DNA from: Azovibrio restrictus
Lineage (GTDB): Bacteria; Bacteroidota; Bacteroidia; Chitinophagales; Chitinophagaceae
Assembly: GCA_029255605.1 (NCBI GenBank)
Contig: JANLJF010000048.1
Span: forward strand, 1-64,000
DNA length: 64,000 nt
Direction: 5' to 3'
The notes below the pieces were generated by a model. It saw only the letters and a program-made list of their open reading frames with translations. It did not search any database and was not told where the DNA came from. The position numbers and the translations under genes were made by a program. Every line of letters begins with the position of its first letter. The stretch's first letter is position 1. Shown piece after piece: positions 57,007 to 64,000 of the stretch.

Positions 57007-57735
57007 ATGAAATATGCATTGGTAACAGGAGGCTCTCGCGGTATAGGCCGTGCTACCTGCTTAAAGTTGGCAGAACTGGGCTATAATGTTATTGTAAACT
57101 ATAAAGGCAATAAAGCTGCTGCAGAAGAAACAGCAGCAATGGTGAAGGAGAAAGGTGTGGATGCACAGGTGATGAATTTTGATGTAGCCAACAAAGAAAA
57201 TGTGCAGGAAGTATTGGGCGCATGGATGGAAACTAACAAAGAGAACATCATAGAAGTGCTGGTAAATAATGCGGGCATCAGGCAGGATACACTGCTGATG
57301 AGCATGACCGATGAGCAATGGGATGATGTGCTGGATACCAGCCTGCGTGGCATGTACAATGTAACCAAAACAGTACTGAACCCAATGCTGATGAACCGTT
57401 ATGGCCGTATAATCAATATGGTATCGCTGAGTGGTATAAAGGGTATGCCGGGCCAGGTAAACTATAGTGCTGCAAAGGCGGGCATGATAGGTGCTACCAA
57501 AGCATTGGCACAGGAAATAGCAAAACGCAACATTACAGTGAATGCAATAGCACCTGGGTTCATAAAAACAGATATGACCGAGGAACTGAACGAAAAAGAA
57601 CTGGTAAACCTGATACCTATGAAACGCTTTGGTACGGCTGAAGAAGTAGCTGACCTGGTAGGTTTCCTGGTATCGAAAAATGCAGGGTATATAAGCGGGC
57701 AAGTGATCTCTATAAACGGGGCACTGTACACATAA
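57007..57735 (+). CDS. 3-oxoacyl-ACP reductase FabG-like SDR
   Basis: ALVTGGSRGIGRATCLKLAELGYNVIVNYKGN; VNNAGIRQDTLL; YSAAKAGMIGATKALAQE. Confidence 0.94.
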   Translation: MKYALVTGGSRGIGRATCLKLAELGYNVIVNYKGNKAAAEETAAMVKEKGVDAQVMNFDVANKENVQEVLGAWMETNKENIIEVLVNNAGIRQDTLLMSMTDEQWDDVLDTSLRGMYNVTKTVLNPMLMNRYGRIINMVSLSGIKGMPGQVNYSAAKAGMIGATKALAQEIAKRNITVNAIAPGFIKTDMTEELNEKELVNLIPMKRFGTAEEVADLVGFLVSKNAGYISGQVISINGALYT

Positions 57736-57751
57736 AAAATATTAGAGCAAG

Positions 57752-58972
57752 ATGAGTCGTGTTGTTATTACAGGTTTAGGTATCTATTCTTCATTGGGTA
57801 AAAGCAAGGAAGAAGTAGCAAAGTCTTTGTTTGAAGGCAAGTCGGGCATTATACTCGACCCTGCCCGTAAGGAACTGGGCTATCGTAGTGGCCTTACCGG
57901 TTTTGTAGAGCGCCCGCAACTGAAAGGCCTGCTCGACCGTCGTTCGCGCATTATGATGCCCGAGCATGCAGAGTTTGCCTATATGGCTACGCTGGAAGCT
58001 ATGGCACAGGCGGGTATGACAACCGAATATTTTGAACAATATGAAACCGGCATAGTATATGGCAACGATAGCTGTGCCCAACCGGTAATAGAAGGTATAG
58101 ACCTGGTGCGGGAAAAGAAAGATACCATGCTGGTAGGTTCCGGTTCTGTATTCCAGGTGCTGAATAGTACGGTTACTATGAACCTCGCTACTATCTTCAA
58201 ACTACGTGGTATCAATTTCTCTATCAGTGCGGCATGTGCCAGTGGTTCGCATTCTATTGGCCTGGGTTATCTTTTTATAAAACAAGGCCTGCAAGATCGT
58301 GTGATATGTGGTGGTGCGCAGGAAATTAATATTTATTCGATGCCCAATTTTGATGCATTGGGAACATTCAGCATTCGTGAAGATGAACCGGCAAGGGCGT
58401 CGCGCCCCTTCGACCGTGACAGGGATGGCCTGGTGCCCGGTGGCGGCGCTGCAACGGTGATACTGGAAAGCCTGGAAAGTGCGCAGGAACGTGGTGCCAC
58501 TATACTGGCAGAAGTGTTGGGTTATGGCTTTTCCTCAAACGGACAGCATATCAGTAACCCCAGTACAGAAGGACAAGTACGCTCTATAAGCCGTGCACTG
58601 AAAGACAGCGGCTTTATAGCGGCTGATATACAATATATAAACGCACACGCTACCAGCACGCCTGCAGGCGATGGCAGCGAGGCAGAAGCGATATATGAAG
58701 TGTTTGGCAGCAAAGTGCCCGTAAGCAGCACCAAGAGTATGACCGGCCATGAATGCTGGATGGCGGGGGCCAGCGAAATTGTTTATAGCATGCTGATGAT
58801 GCAAAATGGTTTCATTGCCCCGAACATCAATTTTGAAAACCCGGATGAACATAGTGCCAAGATCAATGTGATACCCGAAACACTGAAAAAAGACTTCAGT
58901 CTCTTCCTTTCCAATTCCTTTGGCTTCGGCGGTACCAATTCTTCATTGGTGGTTAAGCGGTGGGAGAAGTAA
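57752..58972 (+). CDS. Beta-ketoacyl-[ACP] synthase (FabF/KAS II-like)
   Basis: MSRVVITGLGIYSSLGKSKEEV; SAACASGSHSIGLGYLFIKQG; NAHATSTPAGDGSEAEAI; FSLFLSNSFGFGGTNSSLVVKRW. Confidence 0.94.
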   Translation: MSRVVITGLGIYSSLGKSKEEVAKSLFEGKSGIILDPARKELGYRSGLTGFVERPQLKGLLDRRSRIMMPEHAEFAYMATLEAMAQAGMTTEYFEQYETGIVYGNDSCAQPVIEGIDLVREKKDTMLVGSGSVFQVLNSTVTMNLATIFKLRGINFSISAACASGSHSIGLGYLFIKQGLQDRVICGGAQEINIYSMPNFDALGTFSIREDEPARASRPFDRDRDGLVPGGGAATVILESLESAQERGATILAEVLGYGFSSNGQHISNPSTEGQVRSISRALKDSGFIAADIQYINAHATSTPAGDGSEAEAIYEVFGSKVPVSSTKSMTGHECWMAGASEIVYSMLMMQNGFIAPNINFENPDEHSAKINVIPETLKKDFSLFLSNSFGFGGTNSSLVVKRWEK

Positions 58973-58987
58973 CCTTATTATTAAATA

Positions 58988-59024
58988 AAAGAAACAGCCC
59001 CGCATTGCAGGGCTGTTTCTTTAT
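58988..59024. terminator. Bidirectional terminator
   Basis: AAAGAAACAGCCC-cgcattgca-GGGCTGTTTCTTT. Confidence 0.85.
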
Positions 59025-59038
59025 AAAAGAGGTAAGTA

Positions 59039-59653
59039 TTACTCTTCAGTTTTCTTTTTGCGTGCTGTTTTCTTAGCAGGTGCAGTTTCACCTTCGGCGG
59101 TTTCAGCCACGGCTTTTTTAGCGCGCGCCTTTTTAGCAGGCTTTTCTTCACCTTCAGTAGCCTCGGCAGCTACAGCTTTTTTGGTAGCTTTTTTAGCAGG
59201 TGCTTCTTCCTCAGCAGGTGCAGCTTCAACCGCTTCAGCAGCAGGTGCTGCTGCATTCAATGCTTCAAAGTTCAGCAGGTTATTCGCATTCAGTATCTCG
59301 TACCATTTCAGCATTTTCTTCATATCACTTACATATACCCTTTCCTCGTCAAATTCAGGGAATATGCTTTTGAAGTATGCTTTAATAGCGTTGTTATCCG
59401 CCTTTTTATGGTCTATGATGGGTGTAGTTGCAGCCGTGTCTTTCATTTTTTCAAACACATTGTGCAATCTTACATTATCATCTGTAGTATATACCTCAAT
59501 AATTTCCAGCGGGGTTACATTGTTCAAAAGCGCATATATGAATTTGGTAGTTTTGTCGGCCAGGTTCTTTACGATAGCACCATCACTCTTAGTAGCCATT
59601 AATTGGTAAAGACCGCTTAATCCGGTAACTGCAACAATTTCTCTGTATTCCAT
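59039..59653 (-). CDS. DUF5606-like protein with Lys/Ala-rich histone H1-like C-terminal tail
   Basis: MEYREIVAVTGLSGLYQLMATKSDGAIVKNLADKTTKFIYA; tail APAKKATKKAVAAEATEGEEKPAKKARAKKAVAETAEGETAPAKKTARKKKTEE. Confidence 0.85.
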   Translation of the reverse strand: MEYREIVAVTGLSGLYQLMATKSDGAIVKNLADKTTKFIYALLNNVTPLEIIEVYTTDDNVRLHNVFEKMKDTAATTPIIDHKKADNNAIKAYFKSIFPEFDEERVYVSDMKKMLKWYEILNANNLLNFEALNAAAPAAEAVEAAPAEEEAPAKKATKKAVAAEATEGEEKPAKKARAKKAVAETAEGETAPAKKTARKKKTEE

Positions 59654-59753
59654 ACTATTCTTTGAAAGGGGGCAAAAATAAGGTTTTAGGATTTATTTAT
59701 AGCACCCGTATATAAAAATATTATTCTTTATATCCCTAATGTTGTATTTCTAG

Positions 59754-62700
59754 CTATTTTATAAGTGTGATCGTTCCTTTGTATTCCACGGCCCGGCCGC
59801 TGCTATTGCCACATATGCCTTTTGCATAGTAATTGTAAACACCAAGGTCCTGGGGTACTCCTTTAAAGATACCATTCCAGCCTTGTGAAGGGTCGTTGGT
59901 TTCAAAAACCTGCTGGCCGAAGCGGTTGTATATAGCAAAGCGTTCCAATTTAAAGTCGCCTTTGAACAAAACCTTAGCATAATCGTTCTTGCCATCGCCG
60001 TTAGGAGTAAAGGCATCCGGTATGAATATCTTGCAACAATCATCATATAAAACTTCTGAAACAGCAGAATCCTTACAGGAGTTGACATCAGTGACCCAAA
60101 CCATATACTTGCCGTTTTGTGCACCTTTCAGGTCTTCAGAATTACTTTCCTTAGGGTCGCTCCACTTGTAATAATAGGGCATCGTACCGCCGCTTACTTC
60201 TGCATGCACTACCCCCTCGTTATCGTATCCCTCACAGTCGTTAGGGACAGCAGTCATCTCAATTTTCAATTTTTCAGGACTGGTGATATTTATAGCAGTG
60301 TCTTTTTCGCAGCCTTTGTTATCTATTATAGTTATGAGATAAGTGCCTGCCGGTAAATTGCTGAATACACTTTCGGGAACCGCCGATGCAGTACCCAGTT
60401 TAAAACGGTAGGGGGTATTGCCACCCATCGCCTTCACGGATATTTGCCCGTCTGTAAAACCATAACATTTAACCGGGCTTATATTCAGCTCTGCAAATTC
60501 GATATGCGGATAGCCTATTAAAGTGATAACCGTATCAAAACGGCAATTGTTAGCATCCATGACAGAGAAGGTATGACTACCTTCAGACAAACTATTGAAA
60601 GTGTTATCAGGAGTAAAAGCATTATTACCCACAGCATATTGATATGGTGCAGTACCTCCTTTACCAAAGAGTGTCACAGTAGCATCAGTAAAGCCTTCGC
60701 AGGTTGGAGATATGATATGAACGCTATCAATACCCAGCCTGTCGGGCTGTTTGATAGTGATCATTGTATCTACCCGGCAGCCATTGTTATCTTTTAGTGT
60801 AATAATATATGGCCCCGTTGCCAGGTTGCTAATTAAGTTATTTGTAGTAAATAAGGTACCGTTATTGGAGTAAGTATAGGCAGGAGTACCGCCTGAACCA
60901 ATGATGGTTACGCTTCCGTCTTTATCGCCATAGCAAGTAGCGTTTTTTACCAGCAGGGTATCAATACGAAGTTTTGCAGGTTCTGTTATGATGATGGACG
61001 TATCGCGTGTACAGTTATTGGCATCTTTTATATGAAATACATAGGTACCTGCTGTAAGGCCTGTAAAGCTACCACTTGAAACATAACTGCCTGTGCCTTT
61101 TGCAAAAGTGTATGGTGTGGTACCGCCGCTGCCGCTGATATTTACAGAACCTGTTGCCGTACCAAAACAGGTAACATTTGTGGATGTTACAAACGGAACG
61201 AGCAATGTAGGTTCAGTAACAGGCAATGAAGTGTCTTTAGTACAACCCAGGGCATCCTTTATTTTAATCATATGATTACCTGCCGCCAGGTTGCCCAATA
61301 CATTACTACTGCCATAGGCATTACTGTTTGCAGCATAAGTGAACGGGCTGATGCCTGTAAGTGTGGTTACCGTTACAGAGCCGCTTGATTCTGTAAAGCA
61401 CTTCACATTTGAAACGGCATATGTTGCTGTCACCCTAAGGGAATCAACTATATTAATAAGGGTGTCCTTTACGCAGGTTTTGTTATCCTTTATACGTACC
61501 AAATAACTGCCCGCAGCAAGGCCGGTAAATGTATTAACAGTGCTGAATGCGCCTGTACCCATGGCATAAGTATAGCCGGGGACACCACCGGTAGCATTTA
61601 TATCAACACGGCCATTATTTAGGGGTGTACAGGTAGATTTTTTTATCTGTATAAGTGGAACAATAGGTGTTGGCTGGCCTAATATAACAGTTGTATCACG
61701 CGTACAATTGTTAGCATCTTTCAGGTGCACTACGTAGGTTCCTGCAGCAACATTGCCAAACGATGAAGATGTGCCAAACGGGTTGGCATCCAAGGCATAA
61801 GAATAAGGAGTAGTACCACCTGTAGCCCCTACAATAATAAAGCCGGTGGAAGACCCATTACATATAGGCTGTACGAGGTTTATATTGGCTATAGACAGAA
61901 CAGGGGGCTGTGTTATAGTTATGGTAGTGTCTTTTATGCAATTATTTGCATCTTTTACATGCAATGTATAGCTACCAATAGCAAGACCTGTGAACGTGTT
62001 GCTGCTACTGTAAGGTCCTGCGCCTATGGCATAGGTATGGGTTCCTGTGCCGCCTGCAGACCCTACTGTTACGCTGCCGTTAGAGAGGCCGTAGCAACTA
62101 ACATTCGTAATAGCCGGGTTGATGGTTATAGGAACCGGCTGAATGATAGCTATGGGCGTATCCAGGTAGCAGCTATCTACATCCTGCACATGTATATTGT
62201 AAGTGCCGGCAAGCAAGCTGGTAAAAGTATTGGTGCTGCTAAGCGTACCACTACCTATTTTATACAGATAAGGAGAATTACCACCATTACCGGTAATAGT
62301 AATAGCACCGGTATTGGCACCATTACATAGCACATTGGTAACCGATGCAGTAGCATGCACTACAATAGAATCGCGCAGGATAAAAGTGGAATCCTTTGTA
62401 CAGTTATTCCCATCCTTTACGTGCAATACATAAGTGCCCGAAAACAGCCCTGCAAAACTGTTGGCACTGCTGAAACTGCCGGAGCCTAGTGCGTACTGGT
62501 ATGGCGATACACCATTGGAAGCTGTAAAAGTTATAAGTCCGCTATTATAATAATTACACTTCGGTTTGGCAGAAGCCACACTTATAACAATATCCGAAGG
62601 ATCTATCAATGTTACAGTAGTATCTTTTTGGCAATCGTTGCTATCCAGTATGTGCAATGTGTAGGTACCTCCAGCCAATCCTGTAAAAGTATTGGTGGTG

Positions 62701-64000
62701 CTATATGTGCCGTTGCCTATAGCATAGGTGAAAGGCGTTTTGCCACCCGTGCCAGTAATAGTGATACTGCCATTGGTACTGCCATGACATGAAGGGTGGG
62801 TCAGCGATACGGCTGGCACTATATCCGGGGGTGGGGCAATGGTAATACTGGTATCTTTAAAGCAGGTATTGCTATTACGTGTTCTGAATGTATAGGTGCC
62901 GGGAGATAAGCTATCGCGTTGCGTACCGGTGAGCCCTGTAAAGCTATGGATAGTTGTTGTCCCTTGTAATATGGTAATGGCCCAGGGTGACGGTGATACT
63001 CCGGGTGTCAGATCAAATACGGCTTTCTTGGTGCAGGTAGCCGGGTAAACAAGCGAAAACACAAGCGTAGGTTCCGGCAATACAACAATGGTATAAACTA
63101 AAGTTTGCCTGCTTGACAAAGGGCATCCGTTATCTGTATAGGTAATAAAGAAGTTATAAGAGCCGGGCACTACTGTACTTAAGTTCCACGAAAATGAGCC
63201 TGTAGGTGCTGTTGTGTTATTACTACTTACACTAAAAGTAGCTCCTGCCGGTATCCCCGACCATTGCATATTAATGGTATCCCCTTCGGGGTCAGTAGGG
63301 TTCAGGCTAAAAGTAAGTGTGCCGCTTGATTTACACACATTCAATATAGTACCTGCAGAATTGAGTGTGCCTGCAGAAGCAGAACTCATAGCGCCTGTAG
63401 GTGGGTTGCCGCTACAGGAACTTAGCACCACAAAAGTCATTTCCCGCATACTGGTTCCAACCAGCACCCCGCCGCGGTATTCTTCTACCCTATTTACTAC
63501 TAAAGAACGCTGAACAATATTAGGCGTAAAACTGAGCTGCCCTGTGGTAGCACTAAAACTGAAAGTGCCGGTGCTGCAAGACAATGGAGCCGTGGCACTA
63601 TAACCCGTAAGGTAAGTAACAGTACCCCCGCTGCCGCCCAAAAGGCCGGGTACAAGGCTATAGCTCAGGCTATCGCCATTCGGGTCTACCGTGCCGGGAT
63701 TGTAATTAGCCCCTATGCCGGCACAAAAGAAAGGCGTAGGTATGGTAGTGTACACGGGGGAAGAATTATTGGCTGTGCTGTTATTCAAGGTAGCCTCCAA
63801 AGCCATGATAGTGCCGGAGGTTCCCGACACAATATTGGTTATTGAAGTGCTTCGCCCTGCGCCACCGCCGCTTCCTATAACACCATCATATCTGAAGCGC
63901 CAATTGGATGATGTGGTAGACAATGTATAACTGCCTGTGTAGGTAAACTTTTTTACACCCGGCACCGTACCGGAAGTACTTACACAGTTAGTATTACTAA
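59754..64000 (-). CDS. Giant SprB-repeat surface protein with T9SS type B (gliding-motility-associated) C-terminal domain, N-terminus beyond the window
   Basis: Multiple C..G..G.v...GG..PY.Y..G......F..L..GtY...v.D...C..DT.i.i..P repeats; C-terminus FIPDAFTPNGDGKNDYAKVLFKG...FAIYNRFGQQVFETNDPSQGWNGIFKG...GVYNYYAKG; frame stays open to the right edge. Confidence 0.95.
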   Translation of the reverse strand, partial: SNTNCVSTSGTVPGVKKFTYTGSYTLSTTSSNWRFRYDGVIGSGGGAGRSTSITNIVSGTSGTIMALEATLNNSTANNSSPVYTTIPTPFFCAGIGANYNPGTVDPNGDSLSYSLVPGLLGGSGGTVTYLTGYSATAPLSCSTGTFSFSATTGQLSFTPNIVQRSLVVNRVEEYRGGVLVGTSMREMTFVVLSSCSGNPPTGAMSSASAGTLNSAGTILNVCKSSGTLTFSLNPTDPEGDTINMQWSGIPAGATFSVSSNNTTAPTGSFSWNLSTVVPGSYNFFITYTDNGCPLSSRQTLVYTIVVLPEPTLVFSLVYPATCTKKAVFDLTPGVSPSPWAITILQGTTTIHSFTGLTGTQRDSLSPGTYTFRTRNSNTCFKDTSITIAPPPDIVPAVSLTHPSCHGSTNGSITITGTGGKTPFTYAIGNGTYSTTNTFTGLAGGTYTLHILDSNDCQKDTTVTLIDPSDIVISVASAKPKCNYYNSGLITFTASNGVSPYQYALGSGSFSSANSFAGLFSGTYVLHVKDGNNCTKDSTFILRDSIVVHATASVTNVLCNGANTGAITITGNGGNSPYLYKIGSGTLSSTNTFTSLLAGTYNIHVQDVDSCYLDTPIAIIQPVPITINPAITNVSCYGLSNGSVTVGSAGGTGTHTYAIGAGPYSSSNTFTGLAIGSYTLHVKDANNCIKDTTITITQPPVLSIANINLVQPICNGSSTGFIIVGATGGTTPYSYALDANPFGTSSSFGNVAAGTYVVHLKDANNCTRDTTVILGQPTPIVPLIQIKKSTCTPLNNGRVDINATGGVPGYTYAMGTGAFSTVNTFTGLAAGSYLVRIKDNKTCVKDTLINIVDSLRVTATYAVSNVKCFTESSGSVTVTTLTGISPFTYAANSNAYGSSNVLGNLAAGNHMIKIKDALGCTKDTSLPVTEPTLLVPFVTSTNVTCFGTATGSVNISGSGGTTPYTFAKGTGSYVSSGSFTGLTAGTYVFHIKDANNCTRDTSIIITEPAKLRIDTLLVKNATCYGDKDGSVTIIGSGGTPAYTYSNNGTLFTTNNLISNLATGPYIITLKDNNGCRVDTMITIKQPDRLGIDSVHIISPTCEGFTDATVTLFGKGGTAPYQYAVGNNAFTPDNTFNSLSEGSHTFSVMDANNCRFDTVITLIGYPHIEFAELNISPVKCYGFTDGQISVKAMGGNTPYRFKLGTASAVPESVFSNLPAGTYLITIIDNKGCEKDTAINITSPEKLKIEMTAVPNDCEGYDNEGVVHAEVSGGTMPYYYKWSDPKESNSEDLKGAQNGKYMVWVTDVNSCKDSAVSEVLYDDCCKIFIPDAFTPNGDGKNDYAKVLFKGDFKLERFAIYNRFGQQVFETNDPSQGWNGIFKGVPQDLGVYNYYAKGICGNSSGRAVEYKGTITLIK
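60020..62810 (-). repeat. Tandem array of about 12 SprB-type protein repeats (~75 aa / ~225 bp each)
   Basis: Manual alignment of the translation: 11 clear units plus one divergent C-terminal unit. Confidence 0.85.

Noticed and set aside
57061-57702. 213-aa antisense ORF opposite fabG
   Set aside because: Cys/His/Tyr-rich shadow translation fully embedded in a confident coding gene.
1-64000. Search by eye for CRISPR arrays, tRNA/rRNA genes, integrases, transposases, toxin-antitoxin or defence genes
   Set aside because: None recognised; the gene content is contiguous core/envelope functions.

Overview
The window is an AT-rich chromosomal segment from a Bacteroidota organism, probably Chitinophagales/Chitinophagaceae-like. 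The lineage is inferred from type IX secretion C-terminal domains, a SusC/SusD pair, TAnnTTTG promoters and a flexirubin-type ammonia-lyase. It is mostly housekeeping and cell-envelope genes. Recognised genes include mnmG, recX, apaG, typA, an N-terminal-only metH, an LpxH-like phosphoesterase, a YifB/ComM AAA protein, a histidine kinase/response regulator pair, a photolyase, an orphan korA-like gene, polA, bcp, an M23 peptidase, recO, rplM-rpsI-rpsB-tsf, susC/susD, ruvC, a TAL-fabG-KAS trio, and a truncated giant SprB-repeat T9SS type B protein at the right edge. I see no rRNA, tRNA, CRISPR, phage or transposase. The most notable observations are: two near-perfect parS sites 473 bp apart upstream of and inside mnmG; an arginine/glycine-rich (RGG-like) tail on ribosomal protein S2; a terminator-like hairpin that also encodes a 15-aa ORF in the typA leader; a long hairpin abutting the start codon of the lpxH-like gene; a 743-aa protein of unknown function with a duplicated ~130-aa module; a three-gene TAL/FabG/KAS mini-cluster; and an array of about 12 SprB repeats. 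No obviously new multi-gene defence or mobile system was found.
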